A stretch of 37,857 nucleotides of DNA from Parendozoicomonas verongulae. Lineage in GTDB: Bacteria; Pseudomonadota; Gammaproteobacteria; Pseudomonadales; Endozoicomonadaceae. The translations under genes were made by a program, and so were the position numbers. The stretch lies in assembly GCF_009711465.1 (NCBI RefSeq), contig NZ_SMME01000840.1, positions 1 through 37,857 on the forward strand. The letters are read 5' to 3'. The notes under the pieces are model-generated. The model was not told where the DNA came from. It saw only the letters and a program-made list of their open reading frames with translations, and made no database searches. Positions 8,570-16,495 of this stretch are shown here, one piece after another; the first letter of the stretch is position 1; the number at the start of each line of letters is the position of its first letter.

Positions 8570-10738
8570 ATGGATACGTATCAGACACCCTCAGGCTCTA
8601 CCAGTAACACTCTTCAATACCTTGCTCAAGCCCTTCCGGTAGCCGCCCGTAACAACCACCGGTTACCTCTCCTTCTCTCGGGAAGCCAGCCCTGGCTTTC
8701 CGGGGTGCTTGAAGACATCACCACATTCACTCAGCAGCCATACTGGTTTTTCAGCGACCGCAGTGAGTGGGGGCTTACGAATGTACAACCCTGGAAGCAA
8801 GCCAAAAAACTTTTAGGGCAATCCATTGCATTACTGATTCTTGACCTGACAGAAGTTATTCCTGCAGATGCTCTGGGCATTGTCAGCGGAGCCCTGCAAG
8901 GCGGTGGGCTATTGGTTTTGCTACTGCCACCAAAATGTCAGTGGCCCCAGGCGTCACCGTTTCATCTGCGGGCTTCTCAACTGTTGGAACGGTGTAACTT
9001 GCCTCATCTGACAGAAGCAGGCCTTCAGCCCCTCACTCCCCAGAAACTGGAACAAGACAACAATCTACCCCAGCCTCCCTGTGCAACACAGGATCAAGAG
9101 CGCGCTGTGACAGCTATTAAACGTGTACTCACCGGCCATCGTCGCCGACCTCTTGTCATAACGGCAGACAGGGGCCGGGGGAAGTCTTCTGCTCTGGGGA
9201 TCGCAGCGGCACAACTACTGACTGCTGCCGAGCAGGAGCAACAGCGCAGTTTATCCATTCTTATCACTGCGCCTTCCCGTAAAGCCGCTGATACTGTTTT
9301 CCATCATGGAGAAGTGCTGTTGCCACAGAGCCACAAGCAAAAAAACGTGATATCTCTGGGCAAAAGCCAGATCAGATTTATTGCTCCCGATGAGCTCGCC
9401 TCCCAAGAGCACAAAGCCAGTCTGGTACTGGTGGATGAAGCCGCTGCACTCCCCGCACCTCTATTGGAAAAACTCCTGAGGAAGTACTCACGCATCGTGT
9501 TTGCCAGCACCATTCATGGGTATGAAGGCACAGGCCGTGGTTTTGCTATTCGGTTTAAAAAGACGCTCAACGCTATCACCCCCAAATGGCAGCAGTGTGA
9601 ACTCAAAGAGCCTATTCGCTGGAACTCTGGTGACCCCGCAGAGCAACTCATGGAAAACCTGCTGCTGCTCAATGCTGATGCGGCTTCTGATGAAGTCGCG
9701 GCCAAAGCAACATTGGAGAGCACCAGCTTTCACCTTATTCAGGGAGCAGAACTCAGGGAAAATGAAATACGGCTACGGGAAGTCTTCGGATTACTGGTGA
9801 ATGCCCACTACCAGACCCGTCCGGACGATCTGGTGCACATGCTGGACAGAGAGGATCTTGATACTGCTGTGCTGACTCACAAAACCGGCAACGATGAATC
9901 TGTCATTGCAGCCGCATTAGTGAGTCATGAAGGTGAATTCAATGAGGAGTTGTCTCAACAAATCTGGGCTGGAAAGCGGCGTCCAAAAGGGCACTTACTT
10001 CCACAAACTCTTGCTGCACAGGGTGGATTTCGTGAAGCACCACAACTGAAAATGGCGAGGGTTATGCGCATTGCCGTTCACTCAGCTGTTCAGGGCACAG
10101 GTTTTGGGCAACACCTTATGCAGCGTGTAGCCGATGTCATGGCAGAGAAAGGGTTTGACCTGATAGGAACAAGTTTTGGTGCAACGTCAGAGCTGCTGAG
10201 TTTCTGGGGCAAATGCACCATGCAACCTCTCCATATCGGCAGCACCCGTAACAGTGCCAGTGGCTGCCATAGTGTCATTGTCGGGCAAGGACTCTCAACA
10301 ACAGGCCAGTGCTGCGTAGAGCAGTGGAGCCTTAGATATTTCCAATCTCTCCCCTTCCTTGCTCATACAGTGCTTGGCAGTTTGGAGCACGGCGTGCTTT
10401 TGCATCTGATGCAACGAAAGACGTCTCAGCTCCTGAAATTCTGCCCACGACTGGAAGAAGATGAACTCGAATTACTCCATGAATTCTGCAACGGATACAG
10501 AAACTTAGACGCCTGTCTTCCTGAGCTGCATAAACTGTCTTGCACGATTCTCCCGGAGCATCGCACAGTGCTCACCGATGAGGAACAGGCCATACTCACC
10601 TGTAAAATTCTACAGAATCAAAGCTGGGCAGACACCGTCAGGCACACAGGCCTGACCGGAAAAAAAGAAGCGGAACACACTATGCTCCGCTCTGTTCAGA
10701 AGCTGCTAAAACAGGTTGCTATTGAAAGCACACACTGA
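8570..10738 (+). CDS. tmcA: tRNA(Met) cytidine acetyltransferase TmcA
   Basis: TmcA uses ATP and acetyl-CoA to acetylate the wobble cytidine (C34) of elongator tRNA-Met, which prevents misreading of AUA. The 722 residues make it about 50 longer than the E. coli enzyme. The domain order is an N-terminal domain (1-170), then a helicase-like ATPase with Walker A DRGRGKSS (200-207), Walker B LVDEAAALP (287-295) and STIHGYEGTGRGF (313-325). A GNAT acetyltransferase follows, with RPKGHLLPQTLA (471-482) and the acetyl-CoA loop VQGTGFGQHL (507-516), and then a C-terminal tRNA-binding tail. It ends at a bidirectional terminator. Confidence 0.96.
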   Translation: MDTYQTPSGSTSNTLQYLAQALPVAARNNHRLPLLLSGSQPWLSGVLEDITTFTQQPYWFFSDRSEWGLTNVQPWKQAKKLLGQSIALLILDLTEVIPADALGIVSGALQGGGLLVLLLPPKCQWPQASPFHLRASQLLERCNLPHLTEAGLQPLTPQKLEQDNNLPQPPCATQDQERAVTAIKRVLTGHRRRPLVITADRGRGKSSALGIAAAQLLTAAEQEQQRSLSILITAPSRKAADTVFHHGEVLLPQSHKQKNVISLGKSQIRFIAPDELASQEHKASLVLVDEAAALPAPLLEKLLRKYSRIVFASTIHGYEGTGRGFAIRFKKTLNAITPKWQQCELKEPIRWNSGDPAEQLMENLLLLNADAASDEVAAKATLESTSFHLIQGAELRENEIRLREVFGLLVNAHYQTRPDDLVHMLDREDLDTAVLTHKTGNDESVIAAALVSHEGEFNEELSQQIWAGKRRPKGHLLPQTLAAQGGFREAPQLKMARVMRIAVHSAVQGTGFGQHLMQRVADVMAEKGFDLIGTSFGATSELLSFWGKCTMQPLHIGSTRNSASGCHSVIVGQGLSTTGQCCVEQWSLRYFQSLPFLAHTVLGSLEHGVLLHLMQRKTSQLLKFCPRLEEDELELLHEFCNGYRNLDACLPELHKLSCTILPEHRTVLTDEEQAILTCKILQNQSWADTVRHTGLTGKKEAEHTMLRSVQKLLKQVAIESTH

Positions 10739-10743
10739 GAAAA

Positions 10744-10788
10744 AGCAGAGAAACATGACATTACGGTTTATGTTTCGCTGCCTTTTTT
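10744..10788. terminator. Bidirectional terminator between tmcA and the fadL unit
   Basis: GCAG-A-GAAACAT pairs with ATGTTTC-G-CTGC (4 bp, one mismatch, 7 bp). On the plus strand a T6 run follows at 10783-10788; on the minus strand the A-rich bases at 10741-10744 give a U-tract. It can therefore stop tmcA transcripts and those of the converging minus-strand unit. Confidence 0.8.
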
Positions 10789-10813
10789 GTTGTCTGAGCT
10801 TGAGCGTCCTGTT

Positions 10814-11749
10814 TTAGTGCTTTTTTATAGCATTGCGGGCAAAGGAGTCTTCTGCACTGAAAATCATATTGGTGACGCGCTTAGGGCTGCTGGCGCCTGT
10901 GGCATACTGGCGGAATTCATCAGCCCAATCCTGATACTTGGCTCTGTCGATCTGCAACAGCGCTTTGGCATAGCTGTTGTAGAACTCAGGGAAAGGCTTA
11001 TCTTCCAGAAAAATCTCTGCACACCTGAACTGGCTCAACGTACCGTCTTCATAGCTTGCTCTATGACCATCACAGTCTTCGATATAACTGCGGAAAGTCA
11101 ATTTGGCTAAAGTACCCTCTTCATTGATGCCTGCATAGACACCCCCACGAAAGGCGTGGAAGGCAGGAATATTTGTCCGGGGAGGAATTTGCTTCACGTA
11201 CTTCAACATCTCTTTCATTTTGGCTTTCTTGGTGAGAATGCCCCATTCAGGCTTCATCAGTTCGATATAGCGGCCAGTGGTGTAGACAAACCAGAAGCGA
11301 ATATGCACATTGGGCTCTACTGTCCCATCGTCCATACCGTCCACCAGCTTTTTCAGCTCGTCTGCCGCTTCTTTCAGCAGTACGGCTCTCTCAGATGAGG
11401 CGATGTTCCCTGCAGGCTGAGGAGTCATATACATGGCATAAATCGTCTGCGCCCTGTAAGCCACATACTTACCCTCAGGGGTCCCCAGGGCGAGACCTTT
11501 GGATTTAGCCTCCGCCAGGTCACCCTGAAAGTGCGAGCGCCAGGCGTCCTGCAGCGCAGGGTCTGTGGGGAATGGATCCTGAGTGGCGCGGGTAATCAAT
11601 GGCCACTGCTCTTGCAGTTTATCTCCTGTCAAATCCGGCTTAGGCAAACCTTCGGGGAAGGGTTGCCAGCCATTTGCTGAAACGGTTGTTCCAATAATGG
11701 ACAACCATAGAAGCGCAAAGGCAGAAATTGCGTGTCTTAACTTCATCAT
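10814..11749 (-). CDS. Unknown secreted protein encoded downstream of fadL
   Basis: I do not recognise the family. The product has about 311 residues. It begins with a short basic end and a hydrophobic core ending in TTVSA-NG, a normal signal peptidase I site, so it should be periplasmic or surface-located; there is no lipobox. The mature part is rich in charged helices, with several Trp and Tyr (for example HIRFWFVYTTGRY), and only two cysteines are seen (YIEDCDGH and QFRCAE). The GAGG ribosome site lies 4 bases before ATG 11749 and 7 before ATG 11746, so either could be used. It begins 10 bp after the fadL stop and is almost certainly cotranscribed with it, suggesting a role in fatty-acid or hydrophobic-substrate uptake. 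Confidence 0.85.
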   Translation of the reverse strand: MMKLRHAISAFALLWLSIIGTTVSANGWQPFPEGLPKPDLTGDKLQEQWPLITRATQDPFPTDPALQDAWRSHFQGDLAEAKSKGLALGTPEGKYVAYRAQTIYAMYMTPQPAGNIASSERAVLLKEAADELKKLVDGMDDGTVEPNVHIRFWFVYTTGRYIELMKPEWGILTKKAKMKEMLKYVKQIPPRTNIPAFHAFRGGVYAGINEEGTLAKLTFRSYIEDCDGHRASYEDGTLSQFRCAEIFLEDKPFPEFYNSYAKALLQIDRAKYQDWADEFRQYATGASSPKRVTNMIFSAEDSFARNAIKKH

Positions 11750-11759
11750 CAAACCTCAA

Positions 11760-13400
11760 TTAGAAACGTACCGTAAGTTGTGCAGCAAAAGCATGTGCAT
11801 GCATATTACGATACCTGGCAGAGAGGGAGCCGGGATCTTCAAAGATAGCTGTTTCCTCTATGACGCCCTGACGGCTGCCATCCACCTTATGGTTGGCATC
11901 ATGGATAGTGAACGATTTCATCATCATATAGCCATAGGCTAAATCGAGAGAATACTTCTCATCAAATGTGTAACGGGCACCGAGGGTGAGCCACTGGCGA
12001 TCATTATCAGGGATACGGGCAGAACGGGTCGTATCGTTTGTCGGAGACTTATCAACGGCATAGCCACCACGAAGGAGCCACTTTTCATTCAGCTGATATT
12101 GCCCCCCCAGGGAGAGTGACCAGACATCCGACCAGTTCTGGGGAACAAAGGCCACCACATGGCCACCGGGGGCACCGTTACTCACAGTCACAATATCGGA
12201 CACCCTCCTCCCCGGTATACCACCGGACGCTGTGACCTTGAAGTATTCCATACGGCTCCAGCGGGTCCAGGTAGCGTTAGCCAGCAGTGTCCACTGCGGA
12301 TCCAGATCATAAGATAGGCTAAGGTCTACAATCTCGGGGAACTTGATGGTGGTTTTTACATCCTGTTTGGTGATTCCAGGGCGCTCACTAGTCATCCACC
12401 GAGCTGAAGCTTTGGCATCAGGAATCGGTTGCGGGTAGTCATCATGGTCAGAACCATCATTATGGCGGTCTGCAAAATGTTCCATAACAACCCCAAGACC
12501 GGCCACCCCGGACGCCCGCAAGTCCCCCTCAAGTTTCATTTTTACAGGAGAGCGATAGGACATCCCCAGAACCAGGGAAGGAAGAGGTTTCCAGATAACA
12601 CCGAGGTTCATGCCAATCCCTACCCCTTCACCGTCAATCTGGGCGCTTGCATCCGTAATCGCACCAGCCAACGGATTTAAATGACGAGACATTTCCATCT
12701 GCCCCGCAGCCACCATCAAACCAACCCCCACAGCCAGAGAATCATCGAACCTCCAGGACAGGGAAGGCTGAAACTTCATAATCTGGGTTTTGCTTTGGAG
12801 AGCCTGATAGCGGAATGGGGATTCAACTTTGTACTCAGTTTCTCCTCCAAAAGAAGCGTATACCGCCATCCCTGCCCATAGTTGGTCGGTGACAGGCTGG
12901 GCATAGTAGAGAGAAGGAACAACCTTGGGCTGGAGGAAGTCATTGGACTTGCCGTGTTCGATATAGCAGTGGGCAGAGTTACCATCAAAGTCTGTACAGT
13001 TGTGCTTGCCTTTTTTAGGGTAATTATTCAGGCTACCGAACACTTGATAATACTTAATATTTTCAGGTGTGAGATTTTCAACGTCATAATTATTGGGGTT
13101 ATCCAATATCAAAGTTTCATAAGTTCCTTTTGCTTCTCCACCAGCAAAAATTCCCATCCCACCAATAACAAACTGCTGTTTATCGAGAAAAGACATGCCT
13201 GCAGGGTTTGTGCTGAGCACTGAGGCATCACTGCTGTTGACGCCACGGCCAGCTCCAGCAGAACCAAAGGCAGAGACAGAGTTAAAATCCACCAATGACA
13301 GGCCTGCAGCGTGAGTGTATGTACCTTGCAGAAACAGAGCACTGGCCACTGCCAGTGAAAGGTGCTTCAACGTATGGTGGGCTGCCGACGGCTCATTCAT
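11760..13400 (-). CDS. fadL: FadL-family outer-membrane long-chain fatty acid transporter
   Basis: FadL proteins are 14-stranded outer-membrane barrels that pass long-chain fatty acids or other hydrophobic molecules by lateral diffusion. The ATG at 13400 is chosen over an upstream in-frame start at 13430 because GGGGGAG lies about 5 bases before it. The 546-residue product has a signal peptide ending near residue 31 (YTHA-AGLS), and the mature start AGLSLVDFNS resembles FadL. The hatch-domain motif NPAGM is at 65-69. The chain has the alternating pattern of a beta barrel and ends in LTVRF with the terminal Phe used for outer-membrane insertion. It is longer than E. coli FadL (446 residues), so it may have extended loops. 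It precedes the unknown secreted protein. Confidence 0.93.
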   Translation of the reverse strand: MNEPSAAHHTLKHLSLAVASALFLQGTYTHAAGLSLVDFNSVSAFGSAGAGRGVNSSDASVLSTNPAGMSFLDKQQFVIGGMGIFAGGEAKGTYETLILDNPNNYDVENLTPENIKYYQVFGSLNNYPKKGKHNCTDFDGNSAHCYIEHGKSNDFLQPKVVPSLYYAQPVTDQLWAGMAVYASFGGETEYKVESPFRYQALQSKTQIMKFQPSLSWRFDDSLAVGVGLMVAAGQMEMSRHLNPLAGAITDASAQIDGEGVGIGMNLGVIWKPLPSLVLGMSYRSPVKMKLEGDLRASGVAGLGVVMEHFADRHNDGSDHDDYPQPIPDAKASARWMTSERPGITKQDVKTTIKFPEIVDLSLSYDLDPQWTLLANATWTRWSRMEYFKVTASGGIPGRRVSDIVTVSNGAPGGHVVAFVPQNWSDVWSLSLGGQYQLNEKWLLRGGYAVDKSPTNDTTRSARIPDNDRQWLTLGARYTFDEKYSLDLAYGYMMMKSFTIHDANHKVDGSRQGVIEETAIFEDPGSLSARYRNMHAHAFAAQLTVRF

Positions 13401-13484
13401 AACATCTCCCCCATGAGTACACCTGTGCACCCATACAAATGTGTGTGTTTTGTACGAAGGAGGATGTATAGACCGCTATGAAAG

Positions 13485-13496
13485 AGTCTGCAGACT
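13485..13496. promoter_or_regulatory. 12-bp perfect palindrome upstream of fadL
   Basis: AGTCTGCAGACT is perfectly self-complementary and flanked by AAAG and TTTT. It lies 84 bp upstream of the fadL start, a position suited to an operator. It does not match the FadR or PsrA consensus as I know them. No assigned -35/-10 pair accompanies it. Confidence 0.25.
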
Positions 13497-13550
13497 TTTT
13501 AGCAGTACGACGGTTTCAAAAAGAGGGAGATCATAAAGATATTCATAGAA

Positions 13551-13596
13551 AGGCCGTGATTCCTTACTGCGATATATCAGTCAGGAATCACGGCCT
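13551..13596 (-). terminator. Long hairpin downstream of aroC, probable terminator
   Basis: A perfect 14-bp inverted repeat (13551-13564 with 13583-13596, core GGCCGTGATTCC) is extended by four more pairs inside a single mismatch, with an 8-base loop. It lies 33 bp past the aroC stop in the direction of aroC transcription. The following minus-strand sequence is only moderately U-rich, so termination may be partial or the hairpin may protect the 3' end. Confidence 0.6.
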
Positions 13597-13628
13597 GAAC
13601 AGGCGTATTTTCAGCAGGTTAGAAAATA

Positions 13629-14723
13629 TTAAGGCGTAGCCGGTATCACCGGTGTTTCACACGCGACATCACTATTCTGGCCCCGGTGACGCAGCAGATG
13701 GTCCATCAGGATAATAGCCATCATAGCCTCCGCAATGGGCGTGGCACGAATACCCACGCAAGGGTCATGGCGGCCCTTGGTGATCACTTCGGCAGGCTGC
13801 CCGTGAATATCCACGGAACGGCCGGGAATGGTCAGACTCGATGTTGGTTTCAGGGCAATACTGGCGCGAATGGTTTGTCCAGAGGAAATTCCTCCAAGGA
13901 TCCCACCAGCATTATTGGAGAGAAATCCATCCGGGGTGATTTCATCCCGGTGCTCAGAGCCCTTCTGGCTCACGGCCGCAAAGCCCGCGCCAATCTCCAC
14001 GCCTTTCACCGCGTTAATACTCATCAGGGAGTGGGCCAGGTCTGCATCGAGGCGATCAAACACAGGTTCCCCAAGCCCGGGCATAACACCAGTAGCTTCC
14101 ACGGTGATGCGTGCCCCTACAGAGTCTCCCGCTTTACGGAGGCTGTTAATCAGCGCTTCCATCTCAGGCACTTTGGCCGCATCCGGGCAGAAGAAAGGGT
14201 TATTGCCCACTTCATTCCAGTCAAAGGATTCCACACGAATATCCCCCATCTGCTCCAGATAGCCACGAATCTTAATACCCAGAGAAGCCAGATACTTTTT
14301 GGCAATAGCACCAGCGGCCACACGCATGGCCGTTTCACGGGCAGAAGAGCGCCCGCCACCGCGATAATCACGGAAACCATACTTCTGGTTGTAGGTGTAA
14401 TCGGCATGGGCAGGACGATAGATATCTTTAATATTGGAATAATCTTTGGAACGCTGATCGGTATTTTCAATCAGCAAACCAATGGGCGTACCTGTGGTCT
14501 TACCTTCAAACACACCGGAGAGAATACGCACTTCATCGGGCTCACGGCGCTGGGTGGTAAATCTGGATGTGCCGGGCTTGCGCCGATCCAGATCTTTCTG
14601 CAAATCCTCCACAGAAATATCAACTCCCGGAGGGCAACCATCCACAATACAGCCCAGTGCAGGCCCGTGGCTCTCGCCAAAGCTAGTTACGGTGAACAGC
14701 TTTCCAATTGTATTCCCTGCCAT
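13629..14723 (-). CDS. aroC: Chorismate synthase
   Basis: AroC converts 5-enolpyruvylshikimate-3-phosphate to chorismate, the last shikimate step, and needs reduced FMN. The 364 residues are normal for the long bacterial form. Family signatures are GESHG (16-20), the [10 protein letters not shown] block with the following [10 protein letters not shown], and the C-terminal [18 protein letters not shown]. The gene follows prmB by about 90 bp in the same direction, matching the conserved gammaproteobacterial prmB-aroC pair, and is followed by a long hairpin. Confidence 0.98.
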   Translation of the reverse strand: MAGNTIGKLFTVTSFGESHGPALGCIVDGCPPGVDISVEDLQKDLDRRKPGTSRFTTQRREPDEVRILSGVFEGKTTGTPIGLLIENTDQRSKDYSNIKDIYRPAHADYTYNQKYGFRDYRGGGRSSARETAMRVAAGAIAKKYLASLGIKIRGYLEQMGDIRVESFDWNEVGNNPFFCPDAAKVPEMEALINSLRKAGDSVGARITVEATGVMPGLGEPVFDRLDADLAHSLMSINAVKGVEIGAGFAAVSQKGSEHRDEITPDGFLSNNAGGILGGISSGQTIRASIALKPTSSLTIPGRSVDIHGQPAEVITKGRHDPCVGIRATPIAEAMMAIILMDHLLRHRGQNSDVACETPVIPATP

Positions 14724-14814
14724 AATGCTCCGCCGACAGTTATCGTTTTATATCCCATTGAGTAAGCAGGATTATACCCGGCTTACTCTTATGTGGAAGT
14801 GAGATATTTGATAC

Positions 14815-15753
14815 TTAACCGGCAAAGCTGTCTTTGTACTGATCCAGCTCCGCTGCCGTCAGCAGGCAAACGCCGTGGCCACCCTGCTCAAACTCCAGCC
14901 AGGTAAATGGCACATTGGGGAAGGCATCATCCAGTGCAAAGCAACTGTTGCCCACCTCCATCACCAGAATACCGTCGTCTGTCAGATAGTCACGGGCATC
15001 ACGAAGAATTGTGCGCGCCAGATCCAGACCATCATGGCCAGCTGTCAGCCCAAGTTCGGGTTCGTGATGGTACTCATCGGGCAGATCAGACATATCCTCT
15101 TCATCCACATAGGGGGGATTGGTGACAATAATCTCGTATTTTGGCTGCTCATCCTTCAGTGCGGAGAACAGGTTGGACTCCACAGCCCGCACGCGACCCC
15201 ACAACTCGTAACGATCAATGTTAATGCGGGACACATCCAGAGCATCGGTAGACAGATCCAGCAGATCCACCTGCGCTTCCGGGTAGGTTTGGGCACAGGC
15301 AATACCAATGCAGCCTGAACCAGTACACAAATCCAGCACACGGCTTACCGGCGCATTACCCATCCAGGGTTGGAAACCGTTCTGGATCAGTTCAGCAATG
15401 GGGGATCGTGGCACAAGCACACGCTCATCCACATAAAAAGGCATTTCACAGAACCAGGCCTGATTCAACAGGTAGGCCGCAGGCACGCGGTCTTCAATAC
15501 GGCGGCGCACAAGGTTCTTAAGATGGGCCGCTTCTGTGGCCGTCAAGCGACAGCTGTACAGGCTCTGATCAAAATCCCAGGGTAGCTCCAGCGCCTGCAA
15601 AATCAGTGAGCAGGCTTCATCCCAGCTGTTATCACTGCCATGACCGAAAAACAGCTCATATTCATTAAACCGGCTGTAAGTCCAGCGTAACCAGTCACCA
15701 ATTGTGTGCAGGCCATCAGTGTCGGTCAGGTTCTCTTGCAGGTATCCGGACAT
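14815..15753 (-). CDS. prmB: Ribosomal protein uL3 glutamine methyltransferase PrmB
   Basis: PrmB methylates the side-chain nitrogen of a glutamine in ribosomal protein L3 using S-adenosylmethionine. The SAM-binding motif DLCTGSGCIG is at 141-150 and the catalytic NPPY at 212-215, followed by VDEEDMSDLPDEY, which favours PrmB over PrmC. The ATG at 15753 is chosen because AAGGA lies 6-7 bases upstream and gives 312 residues, close to E. coli PrmB (310). An in-frame ATG at 15771 has no such site. It leads the prmB-aroC unit and is divergent from the Smr-domain gene. Confidence 0.95.
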   Translation of the reverse strand: MSGYLQENLTDTDGLHTIGDWLRWTYSRFNEYELFFGHGSDNSWDEACSLILQALELPWDFDQSLYSCRLTATEAAHLKNLVRRRIEDRVPAAYLLNQAWFCEMPFYVDERVLVPRSPIAELIQNGFQPWMGNAPVSRVLDLCTGSGCIGIACAQTYPEAQVDLLDLSTDALDVSRINIDRYELWGRVRAVESNLFSALKDEQPKYEIIVTNPPYVDEEDMSDLPDEYHHEPELGLTAGHDGLDLARTILRDARDYLTDDGILVMEVGNSCFALDDAFPNVPFTWLEFEQGGHGVCLLTAAELDQYKDSFAG

Positions 15754-15860
15754 TGCCAATCCTTCGAGCATTTATCAAAAGGAGGTGGATTCTAGCAGGC
15801 CAGCCTGAGGCAGACCACGCTATCAGGAGCCGTAGAGAATTCGAAACCCGGCCGATGGGT

Positions 15861-15889
15861 TTGACAGTCACGGTACAAAAACGCTAGAA
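15861..15889 (+). promoter_or_regulatory. Candidate sigma-70 promoter for the Smr-domain gene
   Basis: TTGACA at 15861-15866 is a perfect -35 hexamer. A 17-base spacer leads to CTAGAA at 15884-15889, a weak -10. It lies about 50 bp upstream of the start at 15941. The -10 match is poor, so the assignment is tentative. Confidence 0.35.
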
Positions 15890-15940
15890 AGCGCTTTTAT
15901 TCTTGACGGATTTAACGATCCCTCCCACGGTGCACAGACA

Positions 15941-16495
15941 ATGGTAGACGAAAGCGACAAAGAACTTCTGGCCAGGGAGATGGCTGGGGTGCGCCCTCTC
16001 AAACACAAGAGCACAAAAAACAAAGCGGCTCTTGATAAAAAGAAAGGCATTCCGGAATTCACCATGCGCCTGAGGCGCAGAGAAGCGACAAAAGATAACT
16101 CAATTGTCGCAGATGGTCTTTCCGATACTCATCTGATCGCTATTGCACCGGAAGAGTACATCGAACATATTCAACCTGGCCTCCAGCACAGCAAGCTTAA
16201 CAAGCTGCGACAAGGCAAACTGGAGATTCAGTATAATCTGGATTTACACGGCTACACCTTTGACGATGGGCGGGACATGCTGCAACGATTTATCAGCTTC
16301 TGCCGCAAAAATCATTACACGACCGTGAGAGTAGTGCATGGTAAATCCCATGGGTCCTGGGGACGTCAGGACACCATGAAAAGCTATGTTAACGCCTGGC
16401 TGAAACAGATCCCCGGAGTACTGGGCTTTGCCTCCTGCCTGCCTGTGGATGGCGGAACCGGTGCTGTGTATGTGTTACTGAGCCGCCCGCGCTGA
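15941..16495 (+). CDS. Smr-domain protein, SmrA/YdaL-like putative endonuclease
   Basis: A 184-residue protein with an N-terminal DUF-like arm (residues 1-95, including AGVRPLKHK and the PGLQHSKLNKLRQGK block) and a C-terminal Smr domain. The Smr motifs are LDLHGYT, VVHGKSHGSWG and GGTGAVYVLL. The overall layout resembles E. coli SmrA (YdaL), but the DLHG motif that is degraded in that protein, as I recall it, is intact here. Smr domains are nicking or RNA-cleaving nucleases, including ribosome-collision factors; the substrate here is unknown. The gene is divergent from prmB, and its last 21 bases overlap the 3' end of the converging binding-protein gene. Confidence 0.9.
   Translation: MVDESDKELLAREMAGVRPLKHKSTKNKAALDKKKGIPEFTMRLRRREATKDNSIVADGLSDTHLIAIAPEEYIEHIQPGLQHSKLNKLRQGKLEIQYNLDLHGYTFDDGRDMLQRFISFCRKNHYTTVRVVHGKSHGSWGRQDTMKSYVNAWLKQIPGVLGFASCLPVDGGTGAVYVLLSRPR

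Noticed and set aside
16475..16495. 21-bp overlap of the converging Smr and binding-protein genes
   Set aside because: Short 3' overlaps of convergent genes are common; both frames look intact, so no special meaning was assigned.
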